Shown in pieces: positions 16,442 through 25,689 of a stretch of DNA of 34,358 nucleotides (its first letter is position 1; every line of letters starts with the position of its first letter). The stretch is from positions 1 to 34,358 of the forward strand of contig CAJVWU010000044.1 in the NCBI GenBank assembly GCA_913009755.1. The letters run 5' to 3'. The position numbers were made by a program, and so were the translations under genes. The stretch is from an uncultured Bacteroidia bacterium (GTDB lineage Bacteria; Bacteroidota; Bacteroidia; Bacteroidales; F082). The notes under the pieces were generated by a model. It saw only the letters and a list, made by a program, of their open reading frames with translations. It had not been told where the DNA came from and did not search any database.

Positions 16442-17692
16442 ATGCTGAAATTTAACCGCTTCATACTGGACAACGGACTGACGGTTATAGTCCATCAGGA
16501 CAAAACAACCCCCATGGTGGCCATGAACATTATTTATAAAGTGGGGGCCCGGGATGAAAGTCCGGACAAGACCGGTTTTGCCCATCTTTTTGAGCACCTG
16601 ATGTTCGGCGGGTCTGTCAACATCTCGAAATATGACGAACCTTTGCAAAAAGCCGGTGGTGAGAACAATGCATACACCAATAACGATTTCACCAATTATT
16701 ACCTGACCATTCCCGGGAACAATCTGGAAACCGCTTTCTGGCTTGAAAGCGACAGGATGCTCTCGCTGGCCTTTACCGAAAAAAGCCTGGAAGTGCAGCG
16801 TCAGGTTGTGATTGAAGAATTCAAACAAAATTACCTGAACCAGCCTTATGGTGATGTTTACCTGTTACTCAAGCCCCTGGCCTACCAACGGCATCCTTAC
16901 CGGTGGAACACCATTGGAAAAGACATCAGCCACATCGAAAAAGCCACCATGGGGGATGTAAAGGCTTTTTATAAAAAATATTACAACCCCGGCAATGCCA
17001 TTTTATCCGTTGCCGGCGATGTTACCCCGGAACAAATCAGGAACTTGTCGGAAAAGTGGTTTAGTACAATCCCTTCGGGGGAAACACCCGAACGCAACTA
17101 TCCGCAAGAACCCGAACAAACCGGAACACGGGAAAAAACCGTGGAACGCCGGGTTCCGCAACATGCCATTTATCTCTGCTGGAAAATGCCCGGGCGCACC
17201 GACCGGAAATTCCACACCATTGACCTGATTTCCGATATTCTCTCCAACGGTAATTCTTCGCGCTTGTATCAAAATCTTGTGAAAGAACAAACACTGTTTT
17301 CAGAGATCAACGCTTTTGTTACCGGAGACCTGGACCCCGGCTTGTTTATCGTCACAGGTAAACTGCTTAACGGGGCAGGGCGCGAAAAAGGTGAAAATGC
17401 CATTCTCGGCGAACTGGATAAATTTATTTCAGGAATAAGCGATGATGAATTGCAGAAAGTTAAAAATAAAGTCGAAGCCAACCTTATCTTCTCAAAATTG
17501 TCTGTATTAAATAAAGCCATGTTTCTGGGTTATTTTCAGATGCTGGGCGATGCTGCCCTGATGGACACCGAAGAAGAAAGATACATGGAAGTAACAAAAA
17601 CGGATATCCGTAACACAGCCGGATGGCTGTTTCGGAAAGAAAGGCAAAACACATTGTTTTATAAGGCGATAAGCAATCAAACCAATGGATAA
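16442..17692 (+). CDS. M16 zinc peptidase, catalytic subunit
   Basis: This 416-residue protein is a member of the pitrilysin/processing-peptidase family M16, two homologous domains in one chain. The inverted zinc motif HLFEH is at residues 48-52 (H48, E51, H52) and the distal glutamate is E125 or E126 in QVVIEEF. There is no signal peptide, so unlike many bacterial M16 proteins it appears cytoplasmic. Its last 8 bases overlap the start of a second M16 gene that lacks the metal motif. In the family such pairs form a heterodimer, one partner supplying catalysis and the other closing the chamber (as with mitochondrial processing peptidase). A likely job is degradation of peptides; substrate unknown. 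A -7 box precedes the ATG. Confidence 0.92.
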   Translation: MLKFNRFILDNGLTVIVHQDKTTPMVAMNIIYKVGARDESPDKTGFAHLFEHLMFGGSVNISKYDEPLQKAGGENNAYTNNDFTNYYLTIPGNNLETAFWLESDRMLSLAFTEKSLEVQRQVVIEEFKQNYLNQPYGDVYLLLKPLAYQRHPYRWNTIGKDISHIEKATMGDVKAFYKKYYNPGNAILSVAGDVTPEQIRNLSEKWFSTIPSGETPERNYPQEPEQTGTREKTVERRVPQHAIYLCWKMPGRTDRKFHTIDLISDILSNGNSSRLYQNLVKEQTLFSEINAFVTGDLDPGLFIVTGKLLNGAGREKGENAILGELDKFISGISDDELQKVKNKVEANLIFSKLSVLNKAMFLGYFQMLGDAALMDTEEERYMEVTKTDIRNTAGWLFRKERQNTLFYKAISNQTNG

Positions 17693-18986
17693 GCAAGTTG
17701 TTCCCAACCGGAAAAAGATGCCTTCATACGGCAAACCGGTCCAGTTGAAGCTGCAGGGGCCGGAGGCGGTTTTGCTGGACAACGGCATGGAGGCTTTTCT
17801 CATCAATGCCGGTGAAGAGCCCGTTACCCGGCTTGATGTGGTCATAAAAGCAGGGACGGCTTACCAGCAAAAGAAACTGGTTGCCGGCAGTGTGGGAAAA
17901 ATGATCAGGGAGGGGACAAAACATTATACTTCAAATGCCATTGCTGAGATACTGGATAGCCGGGGCGCTTTTATGGATGTGTCCGTTACCAAAGATTCAG
18001 CCGTTTTAACCCTTTATGCCCTGAATAAATATCTCGATGATCTAATCCCCCTTGTTGCCGATATGCTTGCCCATGCGGAATTCATGAAAGATGAACTGAA
18101 CATCCACATCAGCCGCGAACGTCAGGAGTTTTTGGTCAATAGCGAAAAAGTGCGGTACAAAGCCATGCTTGAATTTAACCGGATGGTTTTCGGCAAAGAT
18201 TCGGTTTACGGACAGGTTCTTGAAATTGATGATTTTGATCACCTCACCCGGAACGACCTGCTCACTTTTTATAAAAACCGGTATGTTGCGGGTAATGCTT
18301 ATATTATCCTGAGCGGAAAAGTTGACGACAATGTTTTGGCGCTTGTCAATAAATTTCTGGGAATCGGCTGGTCCAAAACCGTTACCAATCATCAAAAAAT
18401 AAAATATAACGGGACGATTCCCGAGAAATCAAGATATATTAAAAAAGAAGGTTCCATGCAATCGGCCATCCGGGTAGGAAGGCCCATCATCGGCAAAACC
18501 CATCCCGACTACAACCGGTTTGTACTTTTAAACACGATCCTGGGCGGGTATTTCGGTTCAAGGCTTATGTCGAACCTCCGGGAAGACAAGGGTTACACTT
18601 ATGGCGTAAGCTCTTTTGTGGCCAATTATGTTCATGGAAGTTTTTTCAGCGTGTCCACCGAAGTGAATGCCAAATTCACGCGAGACGCACTGGATCAAAT
18701 CCATCACGAAATGACGGCCTTACGTACCCGGAAAGTTGGTGATGAAGAATTGCAGCTTGTGAAAAATTATATTTACGGTACCTTTCTCAGGAATTTTGAC
18801 GGTCCGTTTGCCCTGGCCGAAAGGTTCAGGTCGGCAAAAGATTTTAACCTGGATTTTGAATTTTACAGGAACAGCCTGAAAGAAATCCTGGCTGCCACAT
18901 CCGATGACCTGCTGGAAACCGCTGAAAAATATTTTGATCCCGGGCAAATGATTAACCTGGTGGTGGGCATGATGGAGGGGAGTTAA
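17685..18986 (+). CDS. M16 family protein, non-catalytic partner
   Basis: The 433-residue product has the M16 fold but lacks the HXXEH zinc motif: the corresponding stretch reads GSVGKMIREGT (about 68-78). The substrate-binding R/Y region is kept in GGYFGSRLMSNLREDKGYTYG (287-307). It therefore resembles the non-catalytic subunit of heterodimeric M16B peptidases. The start overlaps the catalytic partner's end by 8 bases, so coupled translation in a 1:1 ratio is expected. No signal peptide is present. The stop codon touches a strong terminator stem, which closes the two-gene operon. Confidence 0.9.
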   Translation: MDKQVVPNRKKMPSYGKPVQLKLQGPEAVLLDNGMEAFLINAGEEPVTRLDVVIKAGTAYQQKKLVAGSVGKMIREGTKHYTSNAIAEILDSRGAFMDVSVTKDSAVLTLYALNKYLDDLIPLVADMLAHAEFMKDELNIHISRERQEFLVNSEKVRYKAMLEFNRMVFGKDSVYGQVLEIDDFDHLTRNDLLTFYKNRYVAGNAYIILSGKVDDNVLALVNKFLGIGWSKTVTNHQKIKYNGTIPEKSRYIKKEGSMQSAIRVGRPIIGKTHPDYNRFVLLNTILGGYFGSRLMSNLREDKGYTYGVSSFVANYVHGSFFSVSTEVNAKFTRDALDQIHHEMTALRTRKVGDEELQLVKNYIYGTFLRNFDGPFALAERFRSAKDFNLDFEFYRNSLKEILAATSDDLLETAEKYFDPGQMINLVVGMMEGS

Positions 18987-19035
18987 CCTGTCAGGTCCCC
19001 GAAGGCCTGTGCAAAGGCGTCCTGACAGGTTTTCC
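18985..19035 (+). terminator. Terminator of the M16 operon
   Basis: AACCTGTCAGG (18985-18995) pairs perfectly with CCTGACAGGTT (19021-19031), an 11-bp stem with a 25-base loop, followed by TTCC. The stem begins in the stop codon. The T run is short and the loop is long, so efficiency is uncertain. Confidence 0.65.
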
Positions 19036-19145
19036 TCGTTGTGCGAAATCCGATTAACAGACAGATAAACATCGAACATTAGACTTTAGAGATCGCACGT
19101 ATCCAGGTTTATGAGTTTGTTTAAGAAAGAGCGTATAATTCATTC

Positions 19146-21191
19146 ATGAAAAAACGAAAAACCATAACGTTTGTTTTTCTGGTTTTCCTGTTTGCAGGCA
19201 GCACCATGTCTGCGCAGCAACCCGCCATCATGAGATGCCTCGAAACAGACATTAACGGGGCAGTAACGATCACATGGACAGCGCCCGAAAACATCACAGG
19301 ATTTGTCAGTTACGAAATATACTATTCAAAAAACGGCAGCGCTTTCAACCTGATTGCCACCATTGACGACGCCAATACAACCCAATATTTTCATCCCGGT
19401 GCGGAAGCCAACCTGGCCGGCCGTTATTATACTATCCAAACGAATTACAATCAGGACAGTGCATTGTCAGACACCCTGCAAACTATTTTCCTGCAACTGG
19501 ATAACAATGCCCCTGATTTTAACAAGGCCGACCTGTACTGGAATGCCCTGCATGATCCGCTCCCGGAAGGTTCATCGGGTTGGTATAGAATATTCAGGGA
19601 AAGCCCGCCCGGCAACTGGCAGTTTATTGATTCCGTCCCCAATGACAGCCTGTTTTACAGCAAACCCGAAATTGTTTGCCTTGATTCCATCAGTTACCGC
19701 ATCAAGCTGGAAAACAACAGCGGCTGCCGGTCGGTTTCCAATGTTCAGGGAGCTACATTCAAAGATACGGATTATCCCGTAAAACCGGTGTTCGATTCGG
19801 TTAGCATCAATCTGGACAAAAACGCTGTACTGGGCTGGGAACCTTCAGTGAGTAAGGATGTGTCAGGATACATCATCTATCGTGACGAAAACAGCACCTG
19901 GATAGAAATTGACCGGATTGAAGGCAGGGATTCCACCTTTTATATTGATACGGATGCCTCACCGTGCCTGGAAAGTGTTTCGTATGCCATTGCCTCCGTT
20001 GACAGTTGCGGAAACAAAAGCCCGGGCACTTTTTTAAAACCCAGAAAAACCATTTTGCTGGATGACGTTGTTTATGATGCCTGTGCTAATGCCAATATAC
20101 TTTCATGGTCTGAATACCTGAATGGTGTCCCGCAACTTGAGGGGTATAAAATCTTTTGTTCACGCGACAGGGGGCCTTTTGTAGTGGTCGGACAAACCTT
20201 GCCCGGGGATACTGTTTTCGTTCACGACAGCCTGATTACCGGTTCCAGTTATGTTTATTTCATCCGGGCATTTTTCGAAAAAGGCAGTTCAACTTCCTGC
20301 AGGAAGGCAGTGACGGCTACCGGCTACATAAAACCAGGCTTTGTTTACCTTGCCAATGCCGACGTCCTGCCCTCTTATAAAGTGGAGATCACCCTTGATA
20401 TTGATACCCTGCCCGATAATTGTACCTGGCAGATATGGAGGAGCGATGCGGGCGGAGGAAATGCACAGATGGTTGGAAATGTGGAATGCGATAAACCGCA
20501 GCAACTGCCTTTGAAATATACCGACACAACGGCTGATGCCTCCCTGGGTTTTTATGATTATACTATCAAAGTGCTGGACAGTTGCGGTCGCGAAACGCTG
20601 ATATCAAACGAGGTAAAAACCATTTTCCTTTCGGGAACCAACACAGATGCCAACCACAATTATTTGCAGTGGAATGCTTTTGAAGGCTGGGATGCCGGCG
20701 TGAAGCAATATTATATTTTCAGGATGACCGGAACCAACAAACCCACCCGGCCACTTGATTCGGTTGACTCCCAGACACTGGAATATACGGATGACATTTC
20801 ATTACTCCCGGATACCGGAGGCCCGATTGTTTACTGGGTACAGGCCATTGAAAATACAGGCGATACAAACGGTTATCAGGAAAAAGCCCGGTCAAACCGG
20901 ATAGGCGCCACTCCCGAATCGGAACTATTTGTCCCCAATGCCTTTAATCCCAACGGCAACACAACCGAATTCAGGCCCGTTTTCAGGTTCTTCAGCGGCA
21001 CGCAATATCTGTTTCAGGTATTCAACCGTTGGGGGCAGCTTATTTTCGAATCCCGCAACCCTAATGATGGCTGGAACGGCCGGTACAAAGGTCATGACGT
21101 GGAACAAGGCGTTTACATCTACAGGCTTTCTTATCTGAATGCCGACAAATCATCCGTGATTAAACGGGGGACAGTGACGGTGGTGAGGTGA
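19146..21191 (+). CDS. Secreted FN3-repeat protein with type B (gliding-type) sorting domain
   Basis: The 681-residue product has a signal peptide (about 1-23, ending S-M-S-A before QQ). The middle is built from five or so beta-sandwich repeats resembling fibronectin type III, each with a 'Y-x-I-(Y/F)-R-x' strand (YEIYYSKNG, GYIIYRDEN, YKIFCSRDR, YYIFRMTGT) and a 'YxIxxxDSCG' end; these repeats contain paired cysteines. The last 90 residues, from LFVPNAFNPNG, form a CHU_C-type gliding motility-associated C-terminal domain: PNAFNPNG, FNRWGQLIFES, DGWNGRYKG, GVYIYRL. This domain sends the protein out through the type IX system. Role at the surface is unknown. The gene is alone between two terminators and transcribed independently. 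Confidence 0.88.
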   Translation: MKKRKTITFVFLVFLFAGSTMSAQQPAIMRCLETDINGAVTITWTAPENITGFVSYEIYYSKNGSAFNLIATIDDANTTQYFHPGAEANLAGRYYTIQTNYNQDSALSDTLQTIFLQLDNNAPDFNKADLYWNALHDPLPEGSSGWYRIFRESPPGNWQFIDSVPNDSLFYSKPEIVCLDSISYRIKLENNSGCRSVSNVQGATFKDTDYPVKPVFDSVSINLDKNAVLGWEPSVSKDVSGYIIYRDENSTWIEIDRIEGRDSTFYIDTDASPCLESVSYAIASVDSCGNKSPGTFLKPRKTILLDDVVYDACANANILSWSEYLNGVPQLEGYKIFCSRDRGPFVVVGQTLPGDTVFVHDSLITGSSYVYFIRAFFEKGSSTSCRKAVTATGYIKPGFVYLANADVLPSYKVEITLDIDTLPDNCTWQIWRSDAGGGNAQMVGNVECDKPQQLPLKYTDTTADASLGFYDYTIKVLDSCGRETLISNEVKTIFLSGTNTDANHNYLQWNAFEGWDAGVKQYYIFRMTGTNKPTRPLDSVDSQTLEYTDDISLLPDTGGPIVYWVQAIENTGDTNGYQEKARSNRIGATPESELFVPNAFNPNGNTTEFRPVFRFFSGTQYLFQVFNRWGQLIFESRNPNDGWNGRYKGHDVEQGVYIYRLSYLNADKSSVIKRGTVTVVR

Positions 21192-21214
21192 TTGGATTTG
21201 AGATGTTTTTATGC

Positions 21215-21234
21215 ATAGCTGATGCTATTTTTTT
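21215..21234 (+). terminator. Candidate terminator of the FN3-repeat protein gene
   Basis: A short 5-bp stem ATAGC-TGAT-GCTAT is followed at once by seven T (21228-21234), 24 bases after the stop codon. Confidence 0.5.
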
Positions 21235-21307
21235 ATTTTCGCCAAAATAACTTATTTACCGGGCATCCAGATCCTAAAACTGCGATTTATGATACCGGGA
21301 TAATGAA

Positions 21308-21490
21308 ATGGCACGAAGACTTTTAGCAATACCTCTTTTTAGTTCAACCTATACAAAAGCAGCGCTGATGTGTATTCTGGGCATTTTGCGCTACTTTTTG
21401 CTTGTGGCTTTTCTTTTTCTGCCAGCTTTTGTTTTTAATGTGCAGGCGCAGCAAAGAGAAAATGAATATACGGTTTATGGTACCTTCTAA
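21308..21490 (+). CDS. Short signal-peptide protein, probably a gene fragment
   Basis: The 60-residue frame contains a clear hydrophobic signal segment (FLLVAFLFLPAFVFNVQA) followed by QQRENEYTVYGTF and a stop at 21490. Translation may begin at ATG 21308 or at an internal ATG 21368. A signal peptide followed by only about a dozen mature residues looks like the stub of a secreted or TonB-receptor-like gene whose body has been lost, rather than a working peptide. No -7 box was found. The remaining parts of the 21192-21564 gap are AT-rich and hold nothing else. Confidence 0.35.
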   Translation: MARRLLAIPLFSSTYTKAALMCILGILRYFLLVAFLFLPAFVFNVQAQQRENEYTVYGTF

Positions 21491-21564
21491 ATTGTAAATA
21501 ACAAATTTAACAAAAATCATAAAACAAAAAATATTGCAAACCAGACATTAAAAAATCTTAAATG

Positions 21565-22860
21565 TTAAAACGATTGGTTCATGATTTTTTCTATCTCATC
21601 CGCTTCAACAGCGATGTTTTCCATCAGGTCAACCGGCCCGTTTTTGGTAATCAGTATATCGTTTTCAATGCGTATTCCTATATTTTCTTCCCTGATGTAT
21701 AAGCCGGGCTCACAAGTCAAGACCATCCCGGGTTTGAAGGGCTCATCCTTACTGCCCACATCGTGCACATCCAGCCCTAGAAAATGGGCAGTACCGTGCA
21801 TAAAATATTTTTTGAACAAAGGTTTTTCAGCATCCTGGTTTTTCACCTCATCTTCTGTAAACAAGCCCAGCCCGATTAATTCTTTTTCCATCATCTTGTT
21901 GACCTGCTCATTCAACTTATTGATGGTGTTGCCGGGGTAATACAGTTTTTTTGCATCTTTAAACACACATAAAACAGCATTGTAACAGGCTTTCTGCCGT
22001 TCGGTGAATTTCCCGTTCACCGGGATTGTCCGGCTCATGTCGGCAGTATAGTTGGCATACTCGGCGCCAAAGTCCATCAGCAACAGGTCTCCGTCATTGC
22101 AGGGTTTGTCATTTTCAATATAATGAAGCACACAGGCGCTGCCGCCGGAAGCAATGATGGGGGCATAACCATGTCCGGTTGCGCGGTTCACTGTAAACTC
22201 ATGGCCAATCCCGGCCTCCACTTCAAATTCATATTTTCCGGGCTCAACAAATTTCAATACCCGTTCAAAACCCTTCCGTGTAATTTCACTTGCAATTTTC
22301 AGTAATTCTATTTCTTCATCTGATTTTATCATCCGCAGTTCTGCGAGAAGCGGGGCTGCCCTTTCCGTTTTATACAATGGGTAATCTTCTTTGAACTGCC
22401 GTGCAAAACGCAGGTTCTTATCGGGTACTTCGCTAAAGAATTTGATGTACTCGTTACTGTTGAGAAATACCACATCCGCATCAGCCAGCACTTCTTTCAT
22501 TGCCGCTTCAAATTCATCCAGCCAATACACATTTTCAATTCCCGATATTTCCTGCGCTTCCTTTTTTGTGTATTTATGTCCTTCCCAGATGGCGATCTGT
22601 TCGCTGGTTTCAATCAGGAATAAAACTTCTTTCCGTTTTTCGTTTTTACAATCCGGGGCCATCATCAAAATGCTTTTCTCCTGGTCAATACCGGTTAAAT
22701 AAAACAAATCGCTTTGCTGCCGGAAAGGAAAAAACTGGTCACCGTTGCGCGGGTACCGATCATTGGAATGTAAAATGATCAGGCTATTGGAAGGGAGTTT
22801 ATCAAGCAGGCGTTTCCGGTTTTTTAAAAACAATTCTGAAGGAAGGGAAAGGTATCTCAT
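21565..22860 (-). CDS. pepP: Xaa-Pro aminopeptidase (aminopeptidase P)
   Basis: The 431-residue cytoplasmic metallopeptidase removes an N-terminal residue preceding proline. It has an N-terminal creatinase-like domain with the usual FPFRQQSDLFYLTG segment (44-57), and a pita-bread M24B catalytic domain. Metal ligands are visible in LMDFGAEYANYTADMSRT (the two Asp), MHGTAHFLGLDVHD (His), CEPGLY (Glu) and RIENDI (Glu). Length fits the bacterial family (about 430-460). Start ATG 22860 is chosen for its conserved MRYLSLPSELF-type beginning. It is divergent from the sdhCAB operon, with a 158-base shared control region containing a long palindrome. Confidence 0.93.
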   Translation of the reverse strand: MRYLSLPSELFLKNRKRLLDKLPSNSLIILHSNDRYPRNGDQFFPFRQQSDLFYLTGIDQEKSILMMAPDCKNEKRKEVLFLIETSEQIAIWEGHKYTKKEAQEISGIENVYWLDEFEAAMKEVLADADVVFLNSNEYIKFFSEVPDKNLRFARQFKEDYPLYKTERAAPLLAELRMIKSDEEIELLKIASEITRKGFERVLKFVEPGKYEFEVEAGIGHEFTVNRATGHGYAPIIASGGSACVLHYIENDKPCNDGDLLLMDFGAEYANYTADMSRTIPVNGKFTERQKACYNAVLCVFKDAKKLYYPGNTINKLNEQVNKMMEKELIGLGLFTEDEVKNQDAEKPLFKKYFMHGTAHFLGLDVHDVGSKDEPFKPGMVLTCEPGLYIREENIGIRIENDILITKNGPVDLMENIAVEADEIEKIMNQSF

Positions 22861-22902
22861 GATCCTGTTTTACAAATTAAAATAATTATAAATTACGGAT
22901 TG

Positions 22903-22910
22903 CAAAAATA
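22903..22910 (-). promoter_or_regulatory. Candidate -7 promoter box for pepP
   Basis: TATTTTTG on the minus strand fits TAnnTTTG, 42 bases upstream of the pepP ATG. A second candidate, TATATTTG, is in the palindrome further upstream. Confidence 0.5.
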
Positions 22911-22927
22911 GAAAGTGTTTACTTTAA

Positions 22928-22954
22928 TATATTTGCTGTTTCACAGCAAATATA
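22928..22954. promoter_or_regulatory. 12-bp palindrome carrying a -7 box in each arm (sdh/pepP)
   Basis: TATATTTGCTGT (22928-22939) and ACAGCAAATATA (22943-22954) are perfect reverse complements around a 3-base centre. The outer 8 bases of each arm are TATATTTG, an exact TAnnTTTG box, pointing right (22928-22935, towards sdhC) and left (22947-22954, towards pepP). It may be the sdh promoter plus an operator or a bidirectional promoter. As RNA it would also form a hairpin. Which use applies is not decided by sequence. Confidence 0.7.
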
Positions 22955-23018
22955 AAAAAACGTTTGGAAATTATTTAAATTTTAAGCGGTCAGCTAAAAA
23001 TAGTAAAAATCTTTAGAT

Positions 23019-23681
23019 ATGAGCAACAGATATTACTCTTCTTTAACAAAGAAGTACATTATGGCGCTGATGGGGTTATTCCTCTTCACATTCCTGGTTG
23101 TACACCTTTCCGTTAATCTTACGCTCTTGTTCGATCCGTCAAGGGTTTTGTTTAATGAAGCGGCCCATTTTCTTGGAACAAATTTCTTTGTCCAGGTGTT
23201 CCAGTGGGTATTGTTCGCCGGGTTTGCCATCCATATTTTTTATGGAATTGTTTTGCAGATACAAAACTGGATGGCCAGGCCCAAGGGATATAAAAAGAAA
23301 GCGATTTCGGAAGATTCCATATTTTCAAAGTTTATGATTTACACGGGCATTGTTATTTTAATCTTCCTGGTGCTGCATCTTGGAAACTTTTTCTTTGTCA
23401 AGATGGGATGGATAGGCAATGGTGTTCCTGAAACAGGTGGAAAAGAAGATATGGGACGACTTGTTATTGATTTGTTTCATGAGAAAGCCTATGTTATTTT
23501 TTACGTTGTCCTGCTTCTGATCATGGGTTTTCACCTCGATCATGCATTTCAATCGGCATTCCAGTCGTTGGGGCTAAACCACAGAAAATACATGCCTTTT
23601 ATCAAAGGGCTTGGCCGTTTTCTGGCAATAGTCCTTACTGCTGGTTTTATTTCTATTCCTGTTTTTATTTATTTTCTTTAA
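23019..23681 (+). CDS. sdhC: Succinate dehydrogenase/fumarate reductase cytochrome b subunit
   Basis: The 220-residue membrane subunit anchors the flavin and iron-sulfur subunits and carries heme and the menaquinone site. Five hydrophobic segments are seen (about 13-37, 57-82, 105-128, 155-175, 198-220), matching the single-subunit B-type architecture of Bacteroides and Wolinella. Heme-ligand histidines are likely those in VVHLSVN (H29), AIHIFYG, LVLHLGN and MGFHLDHAF. It is the first gene of sdhCAB; sdhA follows after 14 bases. In an anaerobe the complex would work mainly as a fumarate reductase. Promoter: the palindrome-linked TATATTTG box about 85 bases upstream. Confidence 0.93.
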   Translation: MSNRYYSSLTKKYIMALMGLFLFTFLVVHLSVNLTLLFDPSRVLFNEAAHFLGTNFFVQVFQWVLFAGFAIHIFYGIVLQIQNWMARPKGYKKKAISEDSIFSKFMIYTGIVILIFLVLHLGNFFFVKMGWIGNGVPETGGKEDMGRLVIDLFHEKAYVIFYVVLLLIMGFHLDHAFQSAFQSLGLNHRKYMPFIKGLGRFLAIVLTAGFISIPVFIYFL

Positions 23682-23695
23682 AATAATTTTGAGCA

Positions 23696-25645
23696 ATGGC
23701 AAAATTTGATTCCAAAATTCCAAAAGGCCCCCTGGCCGAAAAATGGACCCTTTATAAAGAATATCAAAAAATTGTAAGCCCGGCCAACAAGCGTAAAATT
23801 GATGTGATTGTCGTTGGTACCGGATTGGCCGGTGGTGCTGCTGCCGCCAGTCTTGGTGAGATGGGTTTCAACGTAAAAGTGTTCTGCATTCAGGACAGCC
23901 CGAGGCGCGCACACAGTATTGCGGCTCAGGGTGGCATCAACGCAGCAAAAAACTATCCCAATGACGGGGATACCATTTACCGTTTGTATTACGATACCAT
24001 CAAAGGGGGTGACTATCGCGGACGCGAAGCCAACACTTATCGCCTGGCCGAAGTAAGCAATAATATTATTGACCAATGCGTTGCCCAGGGCGTCCCTTTC
24101 GCCCGCGAATATAGCGGATATCTTGCTAACCGTTCTTTTGGGGGGGCTCAGGTTTCCAGGACGTTTTATGCACGGGGGCAAACCGGACAGCAATTGCTGC
24201 TGGGTGCTTACGGCGCACTGAGCAAAGAAATTAAAAAAGGCACTGTCAAATTATATACGCGCCGTGAGATGATGGACCTCGTAATAATGAAAGACGGCCG
24301 TACAAGGGGTATTATCGTAAGAAACCTGTTTACGGGTGAAATTGAAAGACATAGTGCACATGCCGTATTGTTGGCAACGGGCGGTTATGGCAATGTTTTC
24401 TTTCTTTCTACCAACGCCATGACTTCTAATGGCAGTGCTGCCTGGCGTGCATACAAACGTGGTGCGTTCTTTGCCAATCCCTGTTATGTTCAAATCCACC
24501 CAACCTGTATCCCGGTTCATGGTGATTATCAGTCGAAACTGACACTGATGAGTGAAAGCTTGAGAAATGACGGGCGGATTTGGGTGCCGAAGAAAAAAGA
24601 AGACGCTGAGAAAATCCAGAAAGGGGAAATGAAAGCCATAGATATTCCCGAAGAAGACAGGGATTATTATCTGGAAAGAAGATATCCTGCTTTTGGGAAC
24701 CTGGTTCCGCGTGACGTGGCTTCACGGGCTGCCAAAGAACGTTGTGATGCCGGTTACGGTGTAGGGAAAACCGGACTTGCCGTTTTCCTTGACATGAAAG
24801 ATGCCATTAAACGACTGGGGAGAGACGTTATCGAAGCCCGGTATGGGAACCTGTTTCAGATGTATGAAAAAATCGTGGATGAAAATCCCTATGAAGTGCC
24901 CATGCGTATTTATCCGGCAATTCACTACACTATGGGTGGCCTTTGGGTTGATTATGAACTGCAAAGCAATGTTACGGGTTTATTTGTAGGGGGTGAAGCC
25001 AACTTCTCTGACCACGGTGCCAACCGTCTTGGTGCTTCGGCACTGATGCAGGGACTTGCAGACGGTTATTTTGTCCTGCCTTATACGATGCAGAATTATC
25101 TCGCTGACCAGATCACGGTTAAAGAGATTTCCACTGATACGGAAGAGTTTGACAAAGCGGAAAAGGATGTAAAAGAACGCATTGACAAGCTATTGTCAGT
25201 TAATGGCACCGAAACCGTTGATTCCATCCACAAACGCCTTGGCCATATTATGTGGCATTATGTGGGTATGGAACGGAACAAGGAAGGCCTCGAAAAGGCC
25301 ATTTCCGAAATCCGGGCTCTGCGTAAAGAATTCTGGGAAAATGTAAAAGTTCCGGGCAGCCAGGATGGCATCAACATTGAACTGGAAAAAGCAATCCGTG
25401 TTGCCGATTTCCTGGAACTCGGCGAACTGATGGCCCGCGATGCCCTGAACCGTAAAGAGTCGGCCGGCGGCCATTTCCGTGTGGAATACCAAACCCCGGA
25501 AGGTGAATCTTTGCGTAACGACAAAGATTTCATGTATGTGGCTGCCTGGGAATACACCGGCGATGATAAGGAACCCCAACTCAACAAAGAGATGTTAAAA
25601 TATGAAGAAACCGTAGTTAAGGTACGTAATTACAAAACAGCCTAA
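23696..25645 (+). CDS. sdhA: Succinate dehydrogenase/fumarate reductase flavoprotein subunit
   Basis: This 649-residue subunit carries covalent FAD and the dicarboxylate site. The dinucleotide-binding motif is VVGTGLAGG (39-47); the FAD-linked histidine is H73 in [11 protein letters not shown]. The active-site segments include [10 protein letters not shown], the [11 protein letters not shown] stretch containing the catalytic arginine, [13 protein letters not shown] and [15 protein letters not shown] near the C-terminal part of the FAD domain. The length and the closely spaced order C-A-B match B-type fumarate reductases of Bacteroidetes. It catalyses fumarate reduction or succinate oxidation at the inner face of the membrane. 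Confidence 0.97.
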   Translation: MAKFDSKIPKGPLAEKWTLYKEYQKIVSPANKRKIDVIVVGTGLAGGAAAASLGEMGFNVKVFCIQDSPRRAHSIAAQGGINAAKNYPNDGDTIYRLYYDTIKGGDYRGREANTYRLAEVSNNIIDQCVAQGVPFAREYSGYLANRSFGGAQVSRTFYARGQTGQQLLLGAYGALSKEIKKGTVKLYTRREMMDLVIMKDGRTRGIIVRNLFTGEIERHSAHAVLLATGGYGNVFFLSTNAMTSNGSAAWRAYKRGAFFANPCYVQIHPTCIPVHGDYQSKLTLMSESLRNDGRIWVPKKKEDAEKIQKGEMKAIDIPEEDRDYYLERRYPAFGNLVPRDVASRAAKERCDAGYGVGKTGLAVFLDMKDAIKRLGRDVIEARYGNLFQMYEKIVDENPYEVPMRIYPAIHYTMGGLWVDYELQSNVTGLFVGGEANFSDHGANRLGASALMQGLADGYFVLPYTMQNYLADQITVKEISTDTEEFDKAEKDVKERIDKLLSVNGTETVDSIHKRLGHIMWHYVGMERNKEGLEKAISEIRALRKEFWENVKVPGSQDGINIELEKAIRVADFLELGELMARDALNRKESAGGHFRVEYQTPEGESLRNDKDFMYVAAWEYTGDDKEPQLNKEMLKYEETVVKVRNYKTA

Positions 25646-25689
25646 ACGGGTTACACAGGTTAATATTTAAAATGTAAAAAACAGGAACG

